Assembly: GCA_015207195.1 (NCBI GenBank)
Contig: JADEXJ010000021.1
Location: forward strand, 1-54,549
Direction of reading: 5' to 3'
DNA from: Pleurocapsales cyanobacterium LEGE 10410
GTDB taxonomy: Bacteria; Cyanobacteriota; Cyanobacteriia; Cyanobacteriales; Xenococcaceae
Length of the DNA stretch: 54,549 nt
Part shown: positions 28,127 to 35,922 of the stretch, piece by piece
How the letters are laid out: each line of letters opens with the position of its first letter
How positions within the stretch are numbered: the stretch's first letter is position 1
The notes under the pieces: generated by a model
Told to the model about the DNA's origin: nothing
What the model saw: only the letters and a program-made list of their open reading frames with translations
Database searches by the model: none
Position numbers and translations under genes: made by a program

Positions 28127-28280
28127 AATTATCTTTAATTGCTTTAACTAAGTGGCTTGAAAAATAGTGCAATAAATTATCGTTACTGACTATCTCTATC
28201 TATATCCCGTCCATATTGAAAACTGGAGTTTTACCTGTTGAATAAAGTTTGAGTCAGAAGAATCAAGAATAACTCTTTAC

Positions 28281-28301
28281 TTACTACTTACTACTTACTA
28301 C
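28281..28301. repeat. Heptanucleotide tandem repeat TTACTAC x3
   Basis: Three perfect head-to-tail copies of TTACTAC, with a partial fourth before them, lie in the spacer upstream of the coiled-coil gene. Short heptanucleotide tandem repeats (STRR) are known from cyanobacterial spacers. Confidence 0.85.
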
Positions 28302-28424
28302 TTCCTCGGACAGTCAAATTTATGCGAAGCGGTACCCTTTAGGGAAAAACTATAGGTTTCTAACTAGATGCGGTTTATATCCCTTGAGAACCAAAAATTA
28401 AATTAGTTTCAGCAGATCTTATGA

Positions 28425-30140
28425 CTAAAACTCTACCTGTAAATCTGCCATCAAATTAGAAATAGTTTGCGGATCCCCTTTACGATAATATCCTCCATTC
28501 AATTCAGCGATCTGCTGTAGAACCTGAGGATCGAATTGACCTTTTTCTCCATAGCCTACCGTGAAAAAAGCAATATTTTCTCCCGATTCAAAATTACTCT
28601 CTGCTAATCTTTGAGAAAGCTGATCGATGCTAATTCTAGAATTAGAATCTTCTCCATCCGTCAATACCAATACCGCATTGATGGCATCGGGACGAGAATT
28701 CTGCATCAGCCAATCACGAGCATACAGACTGCTATCATATAGCCGAGTTCCTCCATCAGCCCTCAACTGGCTAATAAACTTAATGCCTTTGTTTTTTCCC
28801 TGTTGATTTCCCTCAACTATTACTGGAGGATTGATCACAGAATTAAAGCTAATCAAGGCAATCCGCTCTTTTTCTCCCAAATTTTGAATATAGTTAAGCA
28901 AAGTGTTTTTGATTGCTGCTAGTTTAGTTCCCTGCATCGAGCCTGAAGTATCGATCACTACCGCTACTAAAGAAGGCTTTTTGGCGTAGGTTTGCCAACT
29001 ATTTAGCATCGCCTCTACCACTTCTGGCTGTGGAGGACGATAGGATTCATAAGTGGGTTGGGGATTTACGCCAAACTGAGAGGAAAACTTATTGCCCAAT
29101 GCTACTCCAGGAACGCCAGGACGTAAGCCCAAATCGCTGGCAATTTGTTGAATTTCTGGCTGACGGATATATTCAATTACTTGAGTTGCTGCTTCTTTCT
29201 CGGCAGGGCTAACCCAAGGAGCATTAGGTAAAATTGCTCGGATGTTGGAACTAAAGGTAGCCTGGGGATAAACAGCCTGGTATTTGGTTTGATTGTTGTC
29301 CAACTGACTATTAGCCGAAATCACTAATGATTCGTAAACCGAGCCAACCGAAGCCCAAAAGACTCCATTTTTTACCATTGACCTGGCTAGATTTCCTGTA
29401 GACTTGCCATATCGGGTAATTTTGCTCTGAATTTGTTTGACCTGTTCTTGATATTTTGCTACATCAGCCACCGTCAAATCCTCTGGTTGTTTGTTAGCCA
29501 CAGATGCGAACTGAGCGACTAGGGTTTGCAAACCAGAATTGGAACGAGTCGGTGCAGTATGAACATAGCTGATAGGTATTGCGGGAGCATTTTTATCCAG
29601 CTGTTGATGATTTTCCGCCTTAGCTAAAGTTGTATACAGGTTATCGCTTTGTTCCAAGCCAGGAGCTAATTCCTCTGTAGTCATAAACACCATCGGACTG
29701 TAGGCAATTACAGGTGAGTCGGTAAGAGGGGGAATGTAGTTTTGTCCTGGAAAAAGTTTATCCATTTGATAAACTAGCTGATTTTGATAGATTTCTCCAT
29801 CTACTGAAACCAAAGTGGGAAAATCAGGCGCATCTGCACTAGTGCTACCCGTTTGTAATTGCCGTGCCAATGAGAGAATATCTTGCACTACGTCCCCGCT
29901 TCCCTTAGCTTCACAGGTAAGATAAAAATTTTCTCCACTATCTATTTTGGGTTTGGTTTGATTCAATCTGGCTGCTGCGCGATCGCAAAACTGCGCTAAA
30001 TCGCTACCGACCAAGAATTTTATTTCCAACCCCGACAAATTGTTGTTATCTAAATTAGATTGGCTGCTACAAGAACTAAAAAGTATTGTAGATAAAATAG
30101 CTAATCCAATATTTTTACCATTAAGACTAAAATAATTCAT
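28425..30140 (-). CDS. Lipoprotein with solute-binding-like and von Willebrand A domains
   Basis: A 571-residue protein. The N-terminus is a lipoprotein signal with lipobox ILFSSC (Cys24). Residues about 38-345 form a periplasmic-binding fold containing TAPTRSNSGLQTL, and residues about 390-565 form a VWA domain with an intact MIDAS: DTSGSM (397-402), the Thr in DGGTRLYDS and the Asp in VLTDGEDS. VWA domains bind protein ligands through a divalent metal. It is therefore an envelope-anchored adhesion or scaffold protein whose solute-binding part is related to the protein encoded at 26199-27284. The exact function is unknown. Confidence 0.85.
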   Translation of the reverse strand: MNYFSLNGKNIGLAILSTILFSSCSSQSNLDNNNLSGLEIKFLVGSDLAQFCDRAAARLNQTKPKIDSGENFYLTCEAKGSGDVVQDILSLARQLQTGSTSADAPDFPTLVSVDGEIYQNQLVYQMDKLFPGQNYIPPLTDSPVIAYSPMVFMTTEELAPGLEQSDNLYTTLAKAENHQQLDKNAPAIPISYVHTAPTRSNSGLQTLVAQFASVANKQPEDLTVADVAKYQEQVKQIQSKITRYGKSTGNLARSMVKNGVFWASVGSVYESLVISANSQLDNNQTKYQAVYPQATFSSNIRAILPNAPWVSPAEKEAATQVIEYIRQPEIQQIASDLGLRPGVPGVALGNKFSSQFGVNPQPTYESYRPPQPEVVEAMLNSWQTYAKKPSLVAVVIDTSGSMQGTKLAAIKNTLLNYIQNLGEKERIALISFNSVINPPVIVEGNQQGKNKGIKFISQLRADGGTRLYDSSLYARDWLMQNSRPDAINAVLVLTDGEDSNSRISIDQLSQRLAESNFESGENIAFFTVGYGEKGQFDPQVLQQIAELNGGYYRKGDPQTISNLMADLQVEF

Positions 30141-30387
30141 ACAAGTGAGGTTTTATATAGCCGAAAGCATCGATTAAAATCGATTTTTATGCCCAAGATT
30201 TCGACTATAGAATTTCCCTTAAATAATACTCATCTATCTTATGCTACCTTCCAAAATAAACAAGTAGTCGAAACAAAATTGACTAGGTAAAGAAAAATTA
30301 CATTGATTCATTACAAAGACTTGAAGTCACAAGAACCGAGTAATAAACAACAATCGGAAAAATATTGCTATTACAGCTGCTGTTGTA

Positions 30388-30723
30388 TTAATCCTGGCAA
30401 ACATTTTCGAGAATTTCAGATTGAGTCATAGTTTCAGGCTGCTCTACACACAATTCATCAAGTTCTTCGCTTAATTCTTCTAGCTCTTTACTTACCTGAT
30501 TGACTTCTTGATTTACTTCTTTAGCTAAATTATCATCAAATTCTTCTGCAATCTCTTCTAATCCTTGTTTAGAAATATCTAAACATTTGCCATCAACACG
30601 GATGTAGGTTTCGTAAGGACAACCATTTTCCGCCGTAACTTGATATTTGACAAACAACGGTAAACACAGGGCTATCAAAGGCAAGGTGATCTTAATATTA
30701 TTAATTCTTTCTTTTGTAGCCAT
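30388..30723 (-). CDS. Small exported acidic protein, unknown
   Basis: An 111-residue protein from the ATG at 30723 (a TTG four codons upstream is also in frame). Residues 6-24 are a hydrophobic signal or anchor (ITLPLIALCLPLFV). The mature part has CPYETYIRVDGKCLDISKQG, then a highly acidic helix (ELEELSEELDELC) and a second pair of cysteines near the C-terminus, suggesting two disulfides in the periplasm. No family recognised. It lies 247 bases upstream of the VWA lipoprotein gene on the same strand and may be part of the same group. Confidence 0.6.
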   Translation of the reverse strand: MATKERINNIKITLPLIALCLPLFVKYQVTAENGCPYETYIRVDGKCLDISKQGLEEIAEEFDDNLAKEVNQEVNQVSKELEELSEELDELCVEQPETMTQSEILENVCQD

Positions 30724-30913
30724 TTGTAAGTTCAATTGTAAATACTAAATTTTTTAGTCTCCTCTAGTTCTACTGTGGTTTATTTCGATTTATTTCACCT
30801 TGATCTGGATCGTAATCGATGTGTAACTTTATATAATCTATTAATCCATAGCATTACGTATTAAGATCGAGACACTTTCCCTACTTCCTATAGGCGAAGC
30901 TGTATCCTTTAGG

Positions 30914-30941
30914 ACTCCCTACTCCCTACTCCCTACTCCCT
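30914..30941. repeat. Heptanucleotide tandem repeat ACTCCCT x4
   Basis: Four perfect copies of ACTCCCT lie just upstream of nothing coding, in the spacer after the nusB stop. They directly follow GGCGAAGCTGTATCCTTTAGG, a word shared in part with other spacers of this window. Confidence 0.88.
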
Positions 30942-30967
30942 ACTGCAACCAATGTAGCGAGTGCTAT

Positions 30968-31663
30968 TTAGGTTTTCTCTTCGACTTCTGTTCCAACTAC
31001 TGTCTCTTCAAGCTTTGGTGATGACTCTGCGGTACTTTGTTGTTTGAGGCGATCGCTTAATCTCCTCAATACTCCGTTAATAAACCTAAAGCCATCTTCG
31101 TCGGAATAGCGTTTGGCTAACTCTACTGACTCATTAATAGCCACCTTTTCAGGAATATCTAAGTACATAATTTCTGCTACAGCGATTCGCAGAATATCTC
31201 GGTCTATTTTTGGCAGACGACTGAGTTGCCAAGCCACTAAGACATCTTCAATTGCTTGTTCAATTTCGTGGCGATGCTCATTCACCGCTGCAATTAATTC
31301 TATGGCGTACTGTCTGACTTGCTCTTTACTGGTAAGCTGCAAAAATTCAGGAAATTCAACCGCTATTCCCAAACGGTTCACTGCTGTTTGAGAAACTGAC
31401 AAAGCTTCTTGAATCATTACCCTAGCACTGTTTAAATCGCTGGCACGGGTTTCGCTATTCAAAATACGCTCCTCACCCCGTTTAAGTTCTGCTGAGGCAG
31501 CTTCTAGATTATCTTGAACCTCTATGGTCAAAGTACGAATTGCAGCTAAAATTAAGTCGTCTAAATCTTCTTGAGTCAGCTTGTTTTTTTTGGTTTTGAT
31601 TTGACTAATGCTCAATAGTGCTAATTCGCGAGCAATACTTCGAGGTTGTTTGCGGAGAGCCAT
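30968..31663 (-). CDS. nusB: Transcription antitermination factor NusB
   Basis: A 231-residue RNA-binding protein that, with NusE (S10), binds boxA in rRNA leader transcripts. The N-terminus [15 protein letters not shown] and the C-terminal block [37 protein letters not shown] (seen in pieces as [15 protein letters not shown] and [21 protein letters not shown]) are diagnostic. Cyanobacterial NusB is longer than the 139-residue E. coli form because of a helical insertion in the middle and a short acidic tail. It lies 217 bases downstream of the DUF502 gene on the same strand, a pairing seen in cyanobacteria. Confidence 0.93.
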   Translation of the reverse strand: MALRKQPRSIARELALLSISQIKTKKNKLTQEDLDDLILAAIRTLTIEVQDNLEAASAELKRGEERILNSETRASDLNSARVMIQEALSVSQTAVNRLGIAVEFPEFLQLTSKEQVRQYAIELIAAVNEHRHEIEQAIEDVLVAWQLSRLPKIDRDILRIAVAEIMYLDIPEKVAINESVELAKRYSDEDGFRFINGVLRRLSDRLKQQSTAESSPKLEETVVGTEVEEKT

Positions 31664-31880
31664 GTTTGTGTTCTTATGGATTATAAAAAGTACTCGATCT
31701 TAGGCTGATAGTTAGATAGTCAGATATTTAAATTGCGCCAATTATTAACGCTGCCCAATTTTTGTCTTCCTGGGGAGGGGTTTGCCCTTATATGATTAGA
31801 TAATCTCGCGATTTATTTTATTGTTCAGTCCCTAAGGTGAAATCTAGATCGAGTCTAATTATTATACAATTTGGTTTCTT

Positions 31881-32612
31881 CTAATCTTCTTCTAGAGAAA
31901 CTAATCCTGGTTGATCTGTAGCAAAAGTATTTTTGATCGCAACCTTGCGATGTACTTTTGGTTCAGCAGGAGACTTGACTCCAGGGGTTTCAGGGCTAAC
32001 GATTCCGCCAGATATTAGAACTTTAAAAGCATCTTCGATAGAAATATCAATATCGATGGCTTCTTGTTTGGGAACTATGGCATACCATCCAGAAGTAGGA
32101 TTAGGGGTTGTAGGAATAAAGACGCTAATCATCTCTTCTATAAGATGAGTTTGCAGCTGAGGACTAACTTTGCCTGTAACAAATCCTAACGTCCATACTC
32201 CTTTTCGGGGATATTCAATCATTACTACCCTTCTGAATTTGGTTTTAGAATCTCCTAAAAGAGTCTCCAGAATTTGTTTTAAGGTTTTGTATACTGAACC
32301 TGCCAAAGGTATAGCCTGAAGCAGCTGTTCGCCAAAGTCTAACAGCCATCGACCGACAATATTCCTTGCCATCAAGCCAATCAACAGAATGCTCAACAGG
32401 GGAACGGCTAACCCGACTGAAAAATTAAGAATGTTAGTTAAAAAAGGATCTAACCCATCAAAAGGATTAATCTGCTTTGGTATTCGAGTAAATAGATCGA
32501 TCGCCCACTTAGCAATAGAAACTGATAGCCAAATAGTTGTGGCTAGGGGAATTACAACTAATAAGCCTGCGATTAGATCGCTTTTTAAATCTTGTTTTAA
32601 ACGTTGCAGCAC
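31881..32612 (-). CDS. DUF502-family membrane protein
   Basis: A 243-residue protein beginning at GTG (32612) with the family opening LQRLKQDLKSDLIAGLLVVI. The frame continues 27 codons further upstream to an ATG, but that part has no family resemblance. Two membrane helices are evident (PLATTIWLSVSIAKWAI and VGLAVPLLSILLIGLMA), followed by a soluble beta-rich domain with MIEYPRKGVWTLGFVTG and FIPTTPNPTSGWYAIVPK, signatures of DUF502. Homologous plant proteins are LIKE-COV. Function in bacteria is unknown. The order DUF502-nusB suggests a shared transcript. Confidence 0.85.
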   Translation of the reverse strand: MLQRLKQDLKSDLIAGLLVVIPLATTIWLSVSIAKWAIDLFTRIPKQINPFDGLDPFLTNILNFSVGLAVPLLSILLIGLMARNIVGRWLLDFGEQLLQAIPLAGSVYKTLKQILETLLGDSKTKFRRVVMIEYPRKGVWTLGFVTGKVSPQLQTHLIEEMISVFIPTTPNPTSGWYAIVPKQEAIDIDISIEDAFKVLISGGIVSPETPGVKSPAEPKVHRKVAIKNTFATDQPGLVSLEED

Positions 32613-32970
32613 AGAGCAACTACTCTCCTTACAACTAAATTTGTATTTTTGAACTCTAATATAAGTTGTAAAGCTTATAAAGAATTGTTGCAAGTATTGA
32701 CATCAACCCAAATACTATGTACTAACTATTAGTCTTAATCAATATTGCTATGATGAAATTATGCTAGTTTTATATTCTACCTTTCAAAATTAAATATTGA
32801 ACACCGAAGGTTGAAGACAAAAACCACTGTGGCGTTTGATTGCAGTTGAAAAATTGTTGGCTCAAGGTGTTATTAATTAATTATAGAGGTATAACAGTAA
32901 AATTAAAGTCAAGCTCGATTGAGTATAAATTAAGTCGGCGCGATCTAAGATAAAAATGCCCTTAATTTAG

Positions 32971-33708
32971 ATGCAAGATAGCAAGATGGCTATTGAAAAT
33001 AGAACTGTTGAAGTCTTGGACGATAAATCTGCTTTAATTCAGCGATCGCAAGATTTAATCTTATCTCGTTTGCAAACAGCTATTGACTCTAGAGGTCAAT
33101 TTACCATGGCTTTGGCTGGGGGCAGCACTCCCAAGCCTCTATATGAAGCTTTGTCTACTCTATCTCTACCCTGGTCAAAAATACATATCTTTTGGGGCGA
33201 TGAACGTTATGTTCCTGCTACCGATCAAGATAGCAATCAATTGATGGCGCGCCAGGCTTTGCTAGACAAAATTGAAATTCCTGCTAGTAATATTCATCCG
33301 ATGGATGCCAGTTCAGCAGACCCAGCTATTGATGCTCAAAAACATGAGGCTGAATTGCGCTCCTTTTTTCAGCTAGAAACAGGATTTCCCGTACTGGATT
33401 TGATTCTTTTAGGAATGGGAGATGATGGACATACTGCTTCTTTGTTTCCCCATACCGAAGCTTTAATGGTTCGCGATCGCCTGATTACGGTAGGCAATAA
33501 AGACGGTCAACCTAGGCTTACTTTTACCGTACCCTTGATCAATCAAGCTCGCTGCGTCTTATTTATAGTTGCAGGAGCAAATAAACGAGCTGCCTTAAAG
33601 CAGATATTTGCTGCCCAAGCAGACGAAACGCACTATCCTGCCCGTTTGATTCAACCTCAAGGAGAACTATTGTGGTTGTTAGATCGAGCAGCAGCAGAGG
33701 AGTTATGA
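32971..33708 (+). CDS. pgl: 6-phosphogluconolactonase
   Basis: Hydrolyses 6-phosphogluconolactone in the oxidative pentose phosphate pathway, the main route of NADPH supply in darkness for cyanobacteria. The 245-residue protein shows MALAGGSTPKPLYEAL (phosphate-binding, about 46-61), IFWGDERYVP, and LILLGMGDDGHTASLFPHT with the catalytic His and Asp. Length is normal for the DevB type. Start ATG; a second ATG five codons on is also possible. It is transcribed alone, divergently from DUF502. Confidence 0.94.
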   Translation: MQDSKMAIENRTVEVLDDKSALIQRSQDLILSRLQTAIDSRGQFTMALAGGSTPKPLYEALSTLSLPWSKIHIFWGDERYVPATDQDSNQLMARQALLDKIEIPASNIHPMDASSADPAIDAQKHEAELRSFFQLETGFPVLDLILLGMGDDGHTASLFPHTEALMVRDRLITVGNKDGQPRLTFTVPLINQARCVLFIVAGANKRAALKQIFAAQADETHYPARLIQPQGELLWLLDRAAAEEL

Positions 33709-34001
33709 AGTATTCGCTTGAGTAACCATATATACTGGCTCTTGTCCGCTCAAAAGTGAAATTATTACTCTGCAAGTTTTAGAATCTTGGCGATGAATTT
33801 TTTTACTTTTTAGATGGTGTTTTATAAATCAATCGGGTATGAATCTGAAGTAAGCTGAGAATTTCATACCTTGATTTCTCCCTCCAATCAAAGAGAAAAC
33901 ATTTAAGCTGAATTTTTCAAACTAGAACCGCAACGGTAGTATAGTGAGGTTAAAAAATATCTAAGTCGCAAGTAGTATAATAGTTGTTTTTAGAAATATA
34001 T

Positions 34002-34967
34002 ATGATTATTTGTCCCAGTTGCAATCATCAAAATCCAGAAGGATCTTTGCAATGCGAAAATTGTTATACTCCCCTACCAGCTACAACTAGCTGCCCCAAC
34101 TGTGGAGCGTCTGTACAAACTGATGCTACCTTTTGTGGGCAATGTGGTTTTAATTTACAGGCAGAAAATCCTTCTACTGTGGCAACCGTTGAAGAGACAC
34201 CAATGGATTCTTTACCAGAGCTAAACTTGGAAGATTTAGAAGAAATATCTTTACCAGATGAAATACCGATCTCAGAAGCAAGCTCTGAGATCCTACCAGA
34301 AACTGCGATGTCATCTTTTATTCCAAGTCCTTGGGATGACGATGAAGAAGAACCAACGACTTCACAAGATCTGCCATTTTCCCTAGACTTGCCAGAGGTA
34401 GATTCAACAGAATTATTAAATGTCCCCTCAGTTTCAGCCACAGAATCGGTCGAGCAAACTGAAGTCAAATCAGAAGAGGAACTTACCGTGTCCTGGGAAT
34501 CTGATTTTTCCGAGTCAGATTTAGAAGCAGCAACTGCTGGAGTTGTTGCTGAATCTACTGTTAATTCCTCTCAGGAAACCCCAGTTTCGCAACCCGAATC
34601 TATGGATCTGGATTTAGAAGCAGCAACACAGATCCAGATCCAAACGGCTAGTCTACTTCATCTACAAAGCAACACCACCATAGAACTTCCGTCCGATCTA
34701 GATGTAGTTCATCTTGGTAAACCTAATACTCATATTCCTCCAGATATAGATGTGTCTGGCTTTCCTGATTCTGAAGTCGTGTCGCGAGTTCATGCTGACA
34801 TCAGAATCGAGGGTGATGTCTATTATCTTGAAGACACAGGTAGCTCTAACGGGACATACATCAATCATACCCCTCTGCTAGAAGGTAATCGCCATCGTTT
34901 AAGACCAGGAGATCGCATAGCTTTAGGCAAGGGAGATTTGGTAACTTTTATTTTTCAACTCAGCTAA
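34002..34967 (+). CDS. Double zinc-ribbon plus FHA-domain protein
   Basis: A 321-residue protein from the ATG at 34002. Two zinc ribbons open it (CPSCN...CENC and CPNCG...CGQCG, residues 4-50), followed by a long acidic Ser/Glu-rich linker (about 55-220) and a C-terminal FHA domain with VHLGKPNTHIPPDIDV, VVSRVHADI and TGSSNGTYINHTPL, keeping the Arg-His-Ser-Asn residues for phosphothreonine binding. A TTG six codons upstream is in frame but unlikely. It should be a soluble signalling adaptor for Ser/Thr-kinase pathways. Family members are common in cyanobacteria and their partners unknown. Confidence 0.88.
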   Translation: MIICPSCNHQNPEGSLQCENCYTPLPATTSCPNCGASVQTDATFCGQCGFNLQAENPSTVATVEETPMDSLPELNLEDLEEISLPDEIPISEASSEILPETAMSSFIPSPWDDDEEEPTTSQDLPFSLDLPEVDSTELLNVPSVSATESVEQTEVKSEEELTVSWESDFSESDLEAATAGVVAESTVNSSQETPVSQPESMDLDLEAATQIQIQTASLLHLQSNTTIELPSDLDVVHLGKPNTHIPPDIDVSGFPDSEVVSRVHADIRIEGDVYYLEDTGSSNGTYINHTPLLEGNRHRLRPGDRIALGKGDLVTFIFQLS

Positions 34968-35026
34968 GTAAACACTGCCAGAGAATGTTGAAAAACGTAA
35001 AGAGAACCTAAAAACTTGCTTAATAT

Positions 35027-35773
35027 TTAGCGGACAGTCAAACTATCTTGCAGAGTCAAATCTAGATCATTGTTGGGGTCAATGGAAACCAACTCGACTT
35101 CGTTTCCTCCCAGCAACAAGCCTGCGATCGCTCCTGCACCAGCACCGCCTAAAACTTCGATGGCTCCAATATCACCGAAAATTTCCGACAAGACCGCAGC
35201 AGCAGCAGCACCAATTGCTGCACCTTTCAAGATATCTCCTGTGTTTGCGCCTCTTTTGACCGTTTCTGTGCGAGTTACCACGTCGGAGACGGCATCAATC
35301 GACTGAGCTGTTCCGTCAGGGAACACTAGTTCTTGTGCCACAAACAACGAACCAGAACCGTCTTGGCTAGGTTCGATTTGTCCGACAATTTCGCTGCCGT
35401 AGGGAATTAAGGTATTGCGTCTGCTGTCTCGAATATTGGCAGCTACCAACAAAGTTACGGGAACAGTTTCCTCTGGGGTAAGCAAGATTTTTTCTTCTTC
35501 ATACTCTACGGGAATGACAAAGCCTCTAGGAACGGTATTAGGGACTATAGCGGGATTGCGGTTAGTGGGTCTAGGGGGATAGTATTCTCGGTCTTGAGGA
35601 TTGCGGTTGGTGGGTCTGGGGGGATAGTATTCTCGGTCTCTGGTCGGTCTTTGTTCGGGAAAAAGCTGTGCTTGAGCAGGAAGTATATTGGCCAAATTAG
35701 TGACCGTAGCTGCTGAGGTGGACAGAACAACTGCGATTGAGGTAGCTACTTTAGAGTATTTTGCGTTAAACAT
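35027..35773 (-). CDS. Exported protein with tandem proline-rich repeat, VirB10/TrbI-like C-terminus
   Basis: A 248-residue protein from the ATG at 35773, chosen because a signal peptide (KVATSIAVVLSTSAATVTNL, cleavage near AQA) begins there. The frame extends 24 codons upstream without signal features. After the signal come two copies of the 15-residue unit DREYYPPRPTNRNP. The C-terminal half contains TLIPYGSEIVGQIEPSQDGS, a strand pattern like the TrbI/VirB10 barrel, and a glycine/alanine-rich helix (GAAIGAAAAAVLSEIFG) that could span a membrane. No secretion-system genes are nearby. The function is unknown. Confidence 0.7.
   Translation of the reverse strand: MFNAKYSKVATSIAVVLSTSAATVTNLANILPAQAQLFPEQRPTRDREYYPPRPTNRNPQDREYYPPRPTNRNPAIVPNTVPRGFVIPVEYEEEKILLTPEETVPVTLLVAANIRDSRRNTLIPYGSEIVGQIEPSQDGSGSLFVAQELVFPDGTAQSIDAVSDVVTRTETVKRGANTGDILKGAAIGAAAAAVLSEIFGDIGAIEVLGGAGAGAIAGLLLGGNEVELVSIDPNNDLDLTLQDSLTVR
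35549..35638. repeat. Two 45-bp direct repeats in the exported protein gene
   Basis: Two adjacent 45-bp copies encode DREYYPPRPTNRNP plus Q or A. The copies differ at only a few bases, which indicates a recent duplication. Confidence 0.85.
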
Positions 35774-35922
35774 AATTAGGCAAAAATATTTTTCTTGTAG
35801 ATTAGTCATGAGCAATTGACGCAGAGCTACTGACCATAGTTCCAAATTCTCTTGCTGACCACAGTAAATGGCTATTAGGAATCAAACCAGAATTTAAGGT
35901 ATAACTCTAAGCAGAACAACCT

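Noticed and set aside
30914-30941. Possible CRISPR array
   Set aside because: The repeats are 7 bp, contiguous and without spacers. No cas gene is present in the window.
34064-34468. A 134-codon minus-strand Ser/Gly-rich frame
   Set aside because: It lies wholly opposite the acidic linker of the zinc-ribbon/FHA gene and is a composition artefact.
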